From: Anaerococcus porci
GTDB taxonomy: Bacteria; Bacillota; Clostridia; Tissierellales; Peptoniphilaceae
Reading direction: 5' to 3'
Assembly (NCBI RefSeq): GCF_009696575.1
Contig: NZ_VULQ01000014.1
Location: forward strand, 1 to 50,260
Length of the DNA stretch: 50,260 bases
Below, one piece after another: positions 33,942 through 44,065 of this stretch; position 1 is the stretch's first letter, and each line of letters opens with the position of its first letter. The notes below the pieces were generated by a model that saw only the letters and a program-made list of their open reading frames with translations, searched no databases and was not told where the DNA came from. The position numbers were made by a program, and so were the translations under genes.

Positions 33942-35314
33942 ATTTCACCTTCTACTACCTCCATACCTAACTGTTTTGAATTTATCAAATTTAACATTTT
34001 TTCAAATTCAGGATTTGAAAAAATTTCATTTAATGTGAGTTTGCATTTTAATCTTCTTTCTATCTCAACTAGAAGCTTTGTTGCAGATAAGCTATTTCCT
34101 CCAAGCTTAAAATAATTAGAATTTCTATCTACATCATCTATATCCAAATTTTGCATCCATATTATTTTTAAGATTTCTTCTAAATTTTCATTATAATTTT
34201 TTAATTGTTCTTTTATTGTTGTTTTATCAGAGACATCCACATTAAAAGAGTCCAATGACAGCAAAACAATCTTCTTATCGAAATCTAACCCAATTTCATT
34301 TTCTAAGTTATTTATCAACTCAATATGATCTGTATAGTTTTCTGATTCGAGATAATAAGCAATATTATTTTCTATCAAAAACATAGTATTTTTAAAAAAA
34401 TATTTTTTGGCTATTTTCTTAATGTAATCAACTTTATAAAAAAACTGCGTACGTTTTTCAGTTTCTACATCAAGATTTTTTTCTTGAAAAAATATGGCTG
34501 TAAGTACAGATATTGGATCCATTTTACCAAAATCAATTACATGAATTTTTCCGTTTCTTTTTAACATTAGTTTTGAGGTTTTGAAAAAAGATTCAACGTC
34601 TTCAATTTGATGTAAAAAATTAACAGAAATAATGTGATCAAATCTACTTAAGTAATTATCTTTCAAAAATTTCTTATCATTACAATCATTTAATAAAATT
34701 ACATTGTTTAAATCTTTAATTCTGCTGACTAAGTTATCTTTTATTATGCAATCTACATCATTAACAATGCCTATTGTTAACCTTTTAATATCTTTACTTT
34801 CATTATTGATGTTTTTAATTAATTTATCTAATAAACTCTCAGTAAACTCACTTCTAATGCCTAGTTTTGCTGGGGATATTTCATTATCTAAAAGCAAAAG
34901 CTCTTTTTTATTATTATTCTCAAGTATATCTACAAATAAATTCTTTTTTAGTTGTAGTTTTCTATATAAAGAATCCTCTGCGATTTTTACTTCATTCATC
35001 TCATCTGCTTTAAAATCTTTCACATATTTCAACCAGTATTTAATTATATTTTCATTCTTGTTGTCTATTTTTATTTTTTTAACATTAATTTCAGTTAATA
35101 AATCTAATAAAAATTTTTGGACAAAATACTTTCTCTTTTTTACCTCATTGTCTGTATTAATATTATCAATATAATTTATCTTAAATTCCGATTTATCTTC
35201 CTCTAATTCTGGTTCAACCAGGAGCGTTTTAACATTTTCTTGTGAGATTATTGTTTTATATTTACCACTATAAATTCTTTTTTGATACTCAATATTAAAC
35301 TTTTTTCTTTTCAT
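33938..35314 (-). CDS. Degenerate methyltransferase-PCP protein
   Basis: A 458-residue protein. The C-terminal 80 residues are a PCP with the phosphopantetheine serine Ser408 (FKLGGNSLSATKL). Upstream, about 60-360, the protein has the outline of the embedded NRPS methyltransferase block (a winged-helix-like part and a post-motif KLMLKRNGKIHVIDFG). The SAM motif I is unrecognisable (IGIVNDVDC instead of EIGAGTG), so methylation is unlikely. No A domain is present, so the PCP must be loaded in trans. It follows the free-standing Cy gene by 24 bases and overlaps the next gene by four. The two proteins together form a split module, Cy + (degenerate MT)-PCP. Confidence 0.78.
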   Translation of the reverse strand: MKRKKFNIEYQKRIYSGKYKTIISQENVKTLLVEPELEEDKSEFKINYIDNINTDNEVKKRKYFVQKFLLDLLTEINVKKIKIDNKNENIIKYWLKYVKDFKADEMNEVKIAEDSLYRKLQLKKNLFVDILENNNKKELLLLDNEISPAKLGIRSEFTESLLDKLIKNINNESKDIKRLTIGIVNDVDCIIKDNLVSRIKDLNNVILLNDCNDKKFLKDNYLSRFDHIISVNFLHQIEDVESFFKTSKLMLKRNGKIHVIDFGKMDPISVLTAIFFQEKNLDVETEKRTQFFYKVDYIKKIAKKYFFKNTMFLIENNIAYYLESENYTDHIELINNLENEIGLDFDKKIVLLSLDSFNVDVSDKTTIKEQLKNYNENLEEILKIIWMQNLDIDDVDRNSNYFKLGGNSLSATKLLVEIERRLKCKLTLNEIFSNPEFEKMLNLINSKQLGMEVVEGEI

Positions 35315-35338
35315 ATTATTCCCTCCATAGTTGATTTA

Positions 35339-36796
35339 TCAAAAATTAGAGCATATTTCATTTGAAACATCAATATACTTACCTACCATCCAAATAATAT
35401 CCTCTTCATATAATAACTCATCTATATAATCAAAAGTAATCACAATACTATCATCAATCATTCTTATATGATGATCTAGATAAACTTGAGGTGTTTGACT
35501 TAATGAACATATTTCATGAAATCCATTTTTACAATTGCTATAACTCTCTCCAATCATGCAAGTAACTACTATTGGAAACAATTTATTTATTCCATTCTCT
35601 TGCCTAGCTTTATTTATAATATTAATCCCATCAAAACATCTATATTCTAATAACTTAAATATTTGTTTTTGGGTTTTTTTGATGGACTCTAATATAGATT
35701 TATATTCATCTTTATAGCTAATTAATCCTATATTTGTAAATTCTCCCAACAATTCATCTGCATTTTTAACTACTGGTAATTTCCCAAATAATGTTGTTGT
35801 TATTGTTAATTCGTCAGTCTCAATTAAGTCAGACAATACTTTCATATAAATAGTGATTAATATAGCAGACAACGTTACACCTCTTAGTTTTGAATAATGT
35901 ATTAAATTGTCAGTTTGTTCTTTACTAAAACGATATTCTTTTCTTTTAAAATTGTATTCTTCTAAGTCATTAATCGGCATTTTTGTTCTTAAATTCGGTG
36001 CTTTTGGTAGTGTTTTTATCATTTTATTCCAATATTTTTCAGCCTCATCTAAAAGTCTCTTATTAAATGCAAGTTCCTTATATATTCTTAAATTCATTAC
36101 ATAATCTTTATAAGATACATCGGAAAAACTTATTTTTTCTCCTTCGTATAACGCAAAAAGCTTATATATCATATTACCTGCACTCCACGCATCTAATATA
36201 GAACAATCAAAACTTATGTGGAGTACATCATTTTTATTCCCGCCATTAATTTTCTTTCCAACTACGAATTTAAACATAGGCCATGTTTCGATATTATACT
36301 TCATATGCGATAAAATCTTTCGCATTTTATACCTATCCTCTTTAGAATTATATTGATATTTAAAAACTTTATATTCAGGAACTTTTTCCAGTATAATCCC
36401 TCTACCATCCGATAATAAAATCAATCTTAAAATATCATTTTTTCTAATCATCAAATTAATGTTTTTTTCAAGATTAGCAATATTTAAATTTTGCTTTTCA
36501 AATTCAATATAATAATGAGCATTAACTTTATTTAAAAATTCCCCATCTACTTGTCCAGCCATATATGCCAACTGAAGTGAACTCAATTCCAAAGTGTTTT
36601 CTTGTGCTTTTGATAAATATCTGAGTAAATCCTCTTTGTTAACTTTAATTTCGTTGATTACCTCTTCATTGTATAATTCTTTTTTGATTCTATATTTTAA
36701 TTTTTTATCTTCCACAAACAAAAACATTCCCTGTTTTCTCAGCTCATTTACATAATCAAATAATTCTAAGTCTGTACTATCATTTTTTAGTTTCAT
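35339..36796 (-). CDS. Free-standing NRPS heterocyclisation (Cy) domain with docking domain
   Basis: A 485-residue protein. Residues about 12-62 resemble the TubC-type N-terminal docking domain also found on the PchF-like NRPS (LRKQGMFLFVEDKKLKYRI). The remainder is one Cy domain with the full signature DxxxxDxxS (D197, D202, S205 in FDCSILDAWS), FTNIG and SQTPQVYLDH. Cy domains condense Cys/Ser/Thr and cyclise to the thiazoline or oxazoline. No A or PCP domain is attached. Its start overlaps the reductase stop by ATGA, and the MT-PCP gene follows. It most likely accepts the chain from PCP2 of the HMWP2-like protein and delivers it to the PCP at 33938-35314. Confidence 0.85.
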   Translation of the reverse strand: MKLKNDSTDLELFDYVNELRKQGMFLFVEDKKLKYRIKKELYNEEVINEIKVNKEDLLRYLSKAQENTLELSSLQLAYMAGQVDGEFLNKVNAHYYIEFEKQNLNIANLEKNINLMIRKNDILRLILLSDGRGIILEKVPEYKVFKYQYNSKEDRYKMRKILSHMKYNIETWPMFKFVVGKKINGGNKNDVLHISFDCSILDAWSAGNMIYKLFALYEGEKISFSDVSYKDYVMNLRIYKELAFNKRLLDEAEKYWNKMIKTLPKAPNLRTKMPINDLEEYNFKRKEYRFSKEQTDNLIHYSKLRGVTLSAILITIYMKVLSDLIETDELTITTTLFGKLPVVKNADELLGEFTNIGLISYKDEYKSILESIKKTQKQIFKLLEYRCFDGINIINKARQENGINKLFPIVVTCMIGESYSNCKNGFHEICSLSQTPQVYLDHHIRMIDDSIVITFDYIDELLYEEDIIWMVGKYIDVSNEICSNF

Positions 36797-37857
36797 TTTT
36801 TCATCCCTAAATTTTTTAAAGCTTGTAAATGGTTAAGATGTTCTTCACCAAATTTAACATTTTTAGGAAACCCTATTTCTTTCATTATTTCTCCCCATTT
36901 TTTCGAAACTATTATTTCCTTTTGCGTTCTTGTAATATTATTTTTTCTTTGTTTAACATTTTCAATAAATTTTTCAATTTCTTTCCTTATGGCATTCGGA
37001 AAAACATCATAAAGTATAGTTTCATATGTCAAGTTACTGTAATTTGCCAAGCTAAATTTTATTGGCTTATTTAAATAATTAACATCAATTTGTTTTGAAT
37101 CTAACACAATATTATCAGATATATTCATTCTATCCCTCCATATTACAGATCCAAAGGTATCTTCAAGATCTAATCTTCCACTTTTATAAAAAAAAGTAAT
37201 TTTATGAAGAAGATGCATATGGTTATTCCCATCCACATCAGAAACCTCATTATGAATTTGTAAGTTTACATCCAATTGCCCATTTGACAAAACAACACGA
37301 TTAAAAGGGTATCTTTTCTCTGTTAACGTTGGAATTATATTAAAACTTCTAAGAAGAGGTAATGCTTCGTTCAGAATACCTATCAAAGAATAAAGAAGTT
37401 GCGAAGATGTCATGATATCTACATGTTCAAGAACATCTTTTTTATTTAAATATTTTGCAGCTTCAATAAATTTTTCAATAGTTTCCAATGAATTATATAA
37501 ATTCCCTACTATATAATATGAGTTGAATTCATGAGCCAACTTTAAGCAGTTCTCTATCTCTCTATAATGAATTGGATGTTCCTGTATCACATGAATTCCT
37601 TTTTTTAAGAGACTCTCTGACAATTCAGTTCCCTTACCTCCCAATACAGAAGATTTAATTATAACAAATGCAATATCTATATTTCCTGGAATAGAATCTA
37701 CATCAACATATAGTGGAACATTATGTTCTTCTGCACACCTCTTAGAACGACTACTTCCAAAAGCTAATATACCTACCAATTCAATATTATTTATTTTTTT
37801 AATCGCATTTATATAGGATTGACCAAAAGTTGTTCCACAAACTATCGCTTTCATCAT
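36793..37857 (-). CDS. Thiazolinyl imide reductase 1 (Irp3/PchG-like)
   Basis: A 354-residue oxidoreductase. Its N-terminus MKAIVCGTTFGQSYINAI and LAFGSSRSKRCAEEHNVPLYVDVDSIP match YbtU/Irp3, and the candidate catalytic region QEHPIHYREI keeps its histidine. It reduces a thiazoline on a carrier protein to a thiazolidine using NADPH. It overlaps the next gene (Cy domain) by four bases and lies 22 bases after the HMWP2-like NRPS. It therefore probably acts on an intermediate made by that NRPS or by the split module. The two reductases are paralogues with clearly different active-site regions, so they may serve different rings. Confidence 0.88.
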   Translation of the reverse strand: MMKAIVCGTTFGQSYINAIKKINNIELVGILAFGSSRSKRCAEEHNVPLYVDVDSIPGNIDIAFVIIKSSVLGGKGTELSESLLKKGIHVIQEHPIHYREIENCLKLAHEFNSYYIVGNLYNSLETIEKFIEAAKYLNKKDVLEHVDIMTSSQLLYSLIGILNEALPLLRSFNIIPTLTEKRYPFNRVVLSNGQLDVNLQIHNEVSDVDGNNHMHLLHKITFFYKSGRLDLEDTFGSVIWRDRMNISDNIVLDSKQIDVNYLNKPIKFSLANYSNLTYETILYDVFPNAIRKEIEKFIENVKQRKNNITRTQKEIIVSKKWGEIMKEIGFPKNVKFGEEHLNHLQALKNLGMKK

Positions 37858-37879
37858 AATGTTCCTCTCTCCAAATACA

Positions 37880-40800
37880 TCATTTCAAAAAATCCCTCAA
37901 CTTTATTACCAAATTTTCAATATATGGAGTTTCCATAAATTCCCCTAATTCTAAATGAAAACCATATCGTTCCATTAATGTATTAGATAGTTGTATCATA
38001 TTTAAAGAATTCCCTCCTAGTTTAAAGAAGTTATCTTCTTTTTTTATTTCTTCAATTTTTAAAATTTCTTTCCAAATTTCTGATATAGAATAAAGTAACT
38101 CAGTGTTCAGTTTATCTTCTGTTTTCTTGTTTGATTTATGAATATCTTCATCAGGTTCATTATTTTGATAAACTGATAAGTCTTCTCTAATACATACATT
38201 ATTTTCAGTATCTTTATTTTCCTTATAATTAATTTTAGTGGAAAACGTATTGGTATTATTTATTATAGTATCCAATAAGTTTCCATAAGACTCAAACATC
38301 CTATCTAGCAACTGTGCCGTAAATATTTCATCAATGGAATCCCAAATTATTTTTAATTTGCCGTCCATTTCCATAACTTGATGATCAAGCCAAACTTGTG
38401 GTGTTTGAGAAATATTATATACAAGTTCTCCTAGCCAAGTATCTTTCCTGCCTTCAGACAAACCTAATCCACTTGTAAATACTATAGGCATTAAAGAATA
38501 TCTATTGTTAGAGTATTTATTCCTTAATTCTCTTCCAAATTCTACAGCACTATATGAATTGTGTTTTGTATCTTCTAATAATTGTTTTTGCAACATTTTG
38601 GATTTTTCTAGCAATGAATCGCTAGTACAATTTTTTACTTCAAGAAATGTTAGGTTAGTAAAATCTCCTATGATTTTATTTATATCCGGATGAATTTGTT
38701 CCTTGTTAAACTGTGTAATATTTAATACAAATTCATCATTTAATGAATATTTCCTAATTATTTCAGAAAATAATGTTATTAATAAAATTGTCAATGTTAT
38801 GTTATTTTCTCTTGCGATTCCTTTTAATTTATTCAATCCATAAGAATCAATAATTTTTTCTCTTCTATTAAAAGTTTGTTCTTCTATATCACTTTCTAAC
38901 TTTGCTATTTCAAATTTAGGGGCTTCCAAAAATCCATTCAATCTATCCAGCCAATATTTTTTATCAACTTGATATTTAGATGTGTTTTTTACTTTTCTAA
39001 TTTCTAAAACATAATCTCTAAATGAAACATCTGGTAATTCCTTATAAAAATTTTCATCATTATATCTTAATTTCAATTCATCTAGAATATAGAACATACT
39101 CCAACCGTCTAAAATAATATTATCTAAACTAATATGGAGTCTGGATTTAATTTCATCTAAAATGCTAAGTTTGAAATTAAATATAGGCCATTTATCTATC
39201 TTTAATATTTCGTGAGACATAATATCTCTAGTCAGTTTTAAAGCTTCCTCTTGTTCAACCTTATTAAGACATGATAAGTTATTAATATCTAACATAAATG
39301 GTGGAACTTTTCCCAATATCTGTTGTGTTCCATTGTTTAAAATTATCGCCCTTAACATAGAATGATACTTAATCATATCATTTATTACCTTTTGAAGTTT
39401 ATTAGGCTCAATATTCAAACAATCTAATTCGAAGTAACAATGTGTTGCTACTGAACCTAAAGAATACATTTTGTTTCTTCCTATCCAATATGCAAATTGC
39501 ACATCCGTTAATGGAAATGGCTCATTTATGTTTTTAAAATCATGTACAATTCTTTTATATGGTAAATGTCTATCTTTTTCGATTTTCTTAATAAACTCTG
39601 AAAAATCTCTTAAAATAGGATATTTAAAGATATCGCCAATTGATACTTCTACGCATAATTCTTTTTGAATTTTTGAAACAACCTTTGTTGCTGTAAGAGA
39701 ATCTCCCCCTAATTGAAAATAATTAGAAGTAAACGATACATTTTCATTATTTAAAATTTCTTTGTATATATCAATTATTTTTTTTGTAATTTCATCATAC
39801 TTTTCTATTTCATTTGTATTATTAATCCTTTTTCTGACATTGATAAAATTATGATTATCATTTCTTTCTATCAATTTTCTTAATGATTTTCTGTCAATTT
39901 TCCCATTTTTATTTAATGGCATTTCTTCTACAATTATAAACTCAAGTGGAATCATGTATTCAGGAAGCTTGTTCTTTAAAAATTTAATTAATTCATCTTG
40001 TTCAACATCTATTTTGTTATTTTTAAGAACATATATCATACTTCCCATTTTGTTAATTTCAGTCTCATTAGATAAATACTCAATTTTATATTTACAATTT
40101 TCACTTGCATTTTTAATGTTTTTAATATTTGGAATAATTTTTCCATTTCGCTCTAACAAATCAAAATCAATAAAACCACGTTCTAATACAGATGCACTAA
40201 TTTCTGGTAATAATAATTCATCATTTATTTCAGTTCCAATCACAACGCCCATAGGAGCTAATATGGTTTTTATATTACGCAACATATCTGAAATATTATG
40301 AGAACGATGTAGCGAATTATATAATATGACAATATCAAAATTTTCCGTTTTAAAATTTTCCAAATACTTACTTGAAGAATTTATTTTTATAAACTCGAAA
40401 CAAGTATATTTATTTTTTATGCCTTCAAACTCATTTGAAAAATATAGCGAAGTGTCGGTATAAACATATTTTTCGATTTTATCTTCAAAGTTTGTAATTA
40501 CCTCTTCTGTTAATTCGCTATTTCTTCCACCTATTTCTAAAATCTTAAGCTTTTTATTTTTGCCATCAAATACCATCTTTATAATTTCAATAAGTTCATT
40601 TATATTTTCTTTATAATTTTTTAGGTTTTTCAAAAGTCTGGAAGGACTAAGTTTAGATTCAGAAGCATAAAACACATCAATAGCTTGTTTCTTACCCTGT
40701 ATAATATCTACCACATTATTTTTGAAATTATCTAGGTTGACTGTTGTGTCTAATGCTATATCTATTTTTTTAAATAAGTAAATACCATCTTCTAAACTTA

Positions 40801-43800
40801 TCATACTATGCTCTTGCAATAATAATAGCCATCTTTTTACGAGCAATTCGTATCCTATATCTATTTCTCCAAATTTCATTATTTCATCAAAAGAATACCT
40901 TTTCCCTTGACTAATACCCAAATCCATGAAAATAGAAAATATCAAACCTAAAACCATATTATTTTCACTATTTAGATACTCATCATAATCAATGTATTCA
41001 GATTTCAGTTTATTTATTTTTTCATTACTACTTAATCTAGTTAATGTATGATCCTTACTCTCATTACTTTCAATAAATGCGACCAATTGATTATTAGTGC
41101 CTATCTTAATAACATCAACAACAGCTTTATTAATTTTAGGATTTCCAATTAAAGCATCTTCAATTTCTCCAAGTTCTATTCGGTGCCCTTTAACTTTTAC
41201 CTGATTATCAAGCCTTCCTAAAAATTCAATAGTTCCATCATTCCATGTTCTTCCAGCATCTCCAGTTCTATACCATTTAACTCCATCCGATTCTACAAAT
41301 TTCTTTTCTGTTAATTCCTTATCTCCCCTATATCCCTTTGCAACACCAACCCCACCAATTAACAATTCTCCTTTAACATAGTTAGGACATATTCTTCCTA
41401 AACCATCAACTACTCTATAGACTTGATTCTTTAACGCTTTTCCATACGGAATAGAAATCCAATTTTCAGGTATTTCTTTTGGAATATTGATATAGTTTGA
41501 CCATATGGATGCCTCCGTTGCTCCACCCATTCCAACTACAAGAGAGTTTTTACTTCTGCTATAAAATCTTTTAGGCAATGTTGTTGTAATCCAGTCTCCA
41601 GAAAGAAACACTAATCTCAATGGAATAAAAACATTTTTACCTTCTGCCATAGTTACTAGCATATCAAAAAGAATTGGTACAGAATTCCATATTGTTACTT
41701 TATATTTTTTAATAAGTTCTAACCAAAGTTCTGGATTTTTGAAATTATTATCATTTAAAGTAATGATGGTTCCTCCAGTTGATAGTATCCCAAAAATATC
41801 ATAAACTGACAGATCAAAATCAATTGCCGATACCATTATTACACTATCATTAGTATTTACTTTATATCTTTCATTTAAGTCATTTATTGTATTAATAGCA
41901 CTATTATGTGCAATTTCAACACCTTTAGGAATTCCTGTCGTTCCTGATGTCATAATTACATAGGCTGTATCAAACGGACTAATATTGACAGGTTTTTCAA
42001 TTATACTTTGAATAGTTGATTGATCCATATCAACAAATGTGATATCTGTATCATCTAAATTAAAATCCCTTATTGTATTTTTATTGGATAAGACATGTTT
42101 TATTCCTATCTGTTCATATATTTTCCTTCTTCTTTCGTTGGGTTGATTAATACCGATAGGAACATATGCTGCACCGGCAAATAAAATTCCTAAAATACCA
42201 ACTATTTGACTATATCCCCTTGGCAATGTTATTCCCACGTAGTCATTCTTTTTTACTCCAAAAGAAATTAAATTTGTTGCAATAATTAACGCCTTTTTGT
42301 ACAAATCTCCATAAGTTAATTCAATACCGGATTGTGCATCCACGATAGCAACTTTTTCCGGGTTTACTTTAATCCTATCAAGAAATTCTGTATAGAGAGT
42401 TTGTTTAGGGTAACTCAAAGGCAAAATATTTTTTAATTCTTTTTCTCTATCTTCAATCTGATTCAACGGAAGAATTTCAGTCAATCTATACCAATTTTCA
42501 TTATCACTTAATGATTGTAATAAAGTGTATAAAGAGTCGAACATATCATCAATCATTCCATCTGGAAATAATTCATCAACCACATCCCAGCATAATACAA
42601 TCTCATCATCTACTAAATAAGTTTGAAAATCGAGCCAAACTTGTGGAGTTTGTGATACCATATAGTTTATTTTCCCGAATATTTTTCTTGTTTCCTGAGT
42701 CTCTAAAGGATAATCTATATTACAAGCAAACACCACAGGTGCAATATTGATAGTTTTTCCAACTTCTTTATAAACATCTCTTTGTACCTGCACTCCAGAG
42801 TATGAGCTGTGAGAGGCATTTTCTAAAAATGTGCCAGATATAGTTTTCACTCTATCTAAAAAATTTTCATTCTTTCTTTCACACTCAACTAATAGAAGAT
42901 TAGTAAAATCTGCAACCATCCTTTTAACACTATTACCATTTACATCTCTATTGAATAATGGAACATTGATTACAAAATTTTCTTGATTTGTCCATCTTTC
43001 AATAATCATTGAATATGCTGATAACAGAACCATTGATGGGGTAACTTTATTTTTATATGCATTTTCTTTAATCTTAATCCAGTTTTCTTTGCTAATAATT
43101 TTCTTTCTTCTTGAAAAAACCACTTTTTCAATCATTTCTGGTTTTTTGTTGATGGGTAAGTTAGGTGCCTCTAAAGGAAAACTGGATTCAATTTTTTTCT
43201 TCCAGAATTCCTTATCTTTTTTGTATATTTCGTCATCTATTTTTCGTCCCTCCAGATAATTTTTAAAAGTATAATTGCTATCTATTGAAACTTTATCTTC
43301 TCCGCAGTACAGCTCTACAAGTCTACTCATTATAATGCCTATGCTCATTATATCTGCAACTAGAATATCAACATCTAAAAATATTCTATGTTTTTTATCC
43401 TTTAGTAACGCAATGCTAAGGCTAGCTACTTCTCCAACTTCTATATCAAATTTTCTATGAGACATTCCTTTTCTCATTTCCAATAGTTTTATGTCTGCAT
43501 CTTCTTCAGATAGTGAAGTATAATTAAAAATTTTAACTTCTTTTGAGTATGGTTCTTCCATAATTTGCTGAGTACCATTACGGTTAAATTTTGCTCTAAG
43601 CATTGGATTTTCCATTTGTAAACAGTTCCAAGCAGCAGTTAATTTATCTGTTACAATCTCTTGTCCATCAATTTCTAAGTATGCGTGACACCCAACACCA
43701 CCTAGAACCTGATCTTCTTCTCTCCCTACAAAATAAGCATACTGTACATCCGTTAAAGGGAACTCTTCCGAAATATTCTTTTCTCTTAAATCAGTTTTTT

Positions 43801-44053
43801 TATCAATATTTTTAATATTTGCTTTTTCAATAAGTCTAATCCAATCTTCAAGTGTAGGATTTTCCATTAGTTTTGCAAACGATAATTTTATCCCTAATTT
43901 TTTAAGCTCTGAAACTATTTGCATGATTTGGATAGAGCCTAAACCCTTTTCAATCAAATTGTCTTTTCCTGAAGGTTTAAATCCATCTAAATCTTCTTGT
44001 AAAACTTCATCAAGAAGCTTTATTGCCTGTTGCCTGATTTGATATTCTTCCAT
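37880..44053 (-). CDS. HMWP2/Irp2-like NRPS: ArCP-Cy-A(MT-like)-PCP-Cy-PCP
   Basis: A 2057-residue NRPS, nearly the length of HMWP2 and with the same domain order. ArCP 1-80 (Ser40 in GLGSIQ). Cy1 about 95-530 (D229, D234, S237). A domain about 550-1000 plus A10 near 1385: TSGTTGIPKG intact, catalytic Lys1385 in NGKIDR, specificity residues DLYNFSMIWK, close to the cysteine code. The MT-like insertion about 1010-1350 has a broken SAM motif (EIGGRNSE), as in the epimerase-like insert of PchE/HMWP2. PCP1 Ser1452 (GGDSL), Cy2 about 1510-1920 (D1644, D1649, S1652), PCP2 Ser2016 (GGNSL). It would load an aryl starter and add two cysteine-derived rings. It is the only NRPS here with an intact A domain. 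Confidence 0.92.
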   Translation of the reverse strand: MEEYQIRQQAIKLLDEVLQEDLDGFKPSGKDNLIEKGLGSIQIMQIVSELKKLGIKLSFAKLMENPTLEDWIRLIEKANIKNIDKKTDLREKNISEEFPLTDVQYAYFVGREEDQVLGGVGCHAYLEIDGQEIVTDKLTAAWNCLQMENPMLRAKFNRNGTQQIMEEPYSKEVKIFNYTSLSEEDADIKLLEMRKGMSHRKFDIEVGEVASLSIALLKDKKHRIFLDVDILVADIMSIGIIMSRLVELYCGEDKVSIDSNYTFKNYLEGRKIDDEIYKKDKEFWKKKIESSFPLEAPNLPINKKPEMIEKVVFSRRKKIISKENWIKIKENAYKNKVTPSMVLLSAYSMIIERWTNQENFVINVPLFNRDVNGNSVKRMVADFTNLLLVECERKNENFLDRVKTISGTFLENASHSSYSGVQVQRDVYKEVGKTINIAPVVFACNIDYPLETQETRKIFGKINYMVSQTPQVWLDFQTYLVDDEIVLCWDVVDELFPDGMIDDMFDSLYTLLQSLSDNENWYRLTEILPLNQIEDREKELKNILPLSYPKQTLYTEFLDRIKVNPEKVAIVDAQSGIELTYGDLYKKALIIATNLISFGVKKNDYVGITLPRGYSQIVGILGILFAGAAYVPIGINQPNERRRKIYEQIGIKHVLSNKNTIRDFNLDDTDITFVDMDQSTIQSIIEKPVNISPFDTAYVIMTSGTTGIPKGVEIAHNSAINTINDLNERYKVNTNDSVIMVSAIDFDLSVYDIFGILSTGGTIITLNDNNFKNPELWLELIKKYKVTIWNSVPILFDMLVTMAEGKNVFIPLRLVFLSGDWITTTLPKRFYSRSKNSLVVGMGGATEASIWSNYINIPKEIPENWISIPYGKALKNQVYRVVDGLGRICPNYVKGELLIGGVGVAKGYRGDKELTEKKFVESDGVKWYRTGDAGRTWNDGTIEFLGRLDNQVKVKGHRIELGEIEDALIGNPKINKAVVDVIKIGTNNQLVAFIESNESKDHTLTRLSSNEKINKLKSEYIDYDEYLNSENNMVLGLIFSIFMDLGISQGKRYSFDEIMKFGEIDIGYELLVKRWLLLLQEHSMISLEDGIYLFKKIDIALDTTVNLDNFKNNVVDIIQGKKQAIDVFYASESKLSPSRLLKNLKNYKENINELIEIIKMVFDGKNKKLKILEIGGRNSELTEEVITNFEDKIEKYVYTDTSLYFSNEFEGIKNKYTCFEFIKINSSSKYLENFKTENFDIVILYNSLHRSHNISDMLRNIKTILAPMGVVIGTEINDELLLPEISASVLERGFIDFDLLERNGKIIPNIKNIKNASENCKYKIEYLSNETEINKMGSMIYVLKNNKIDVEQDELIKFLKNKLPEYMIPLEFIIVEEMPLNKNGKIDRKSLRKLIERNDNHNFINVRKRINNTNEIEKYDEITKKIIDIYKEILNNENVSFTSNYFQLGGDSLTATKVVSKIQKELCVEVSIGDIFKYPILRDFSEFIKKIEKDRHLPYKRIVHDFKNINEPFPLTDVQFAYWIGRNKMYSLGSVATHCYFELDCLNIEPNKLQKVINDMIKYHSMLRAIILNNGTQQILGKVPPFMLDINNLSCLNKVEQEEALKLTRDIMSHEILKIDKWPIFNFKLSILDEIKSRLHISLDNIILDGWSMFYILDELKLRYNDENFYKELPDVSFRDYVLEIRKVKNTSKYQVDKKYWLDRLNGFLEAPKFEIAKLESDIEEQTFNRREKIIDSYGLNKLKGIARENNITLTILLITLFSEIIRKYSLNDEFVLNITQFNKEQIHPDINKIIGDFTNLTFLEVKNCTSDSLLEKSKMLQKQLLEDTKHNSYSAVEFGRELRNKYSNNRYSLMPIVFTSGLGLSEGRKDTWLGELVYNISQTPQVWLDHQVMEMDGKLKIIWDSIDEIFTAQLLDRMFESYGNLLDTIINNTNTFSTKINYKENKDTENNVCIREDLSVYQNNEPDEDIHKSNKKTEDKLNTELLYSISEIWKEILKIEEIKKEDNFFKLGGNSLNMIQLSNTLMERYGFHLELGEFMETPYIENLVIKLRDFLK

Positions 44054-44065
44054 GCGATATTCTCC

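Noticed and set aside
27102-43815. Many short plus-strand open frames inside the NRPS genes
   Set aside because: They lie antisense to strongly supported coding regions, lack ribosome sites and are low-complexity hydrophobic strings.
26425-44053. A polyketide synthase module as in yersiniabactin HMWP1
   Set aside because: No ketosynthase, acyltransferase or ketoreductase motifs occur in any frame of the operon.
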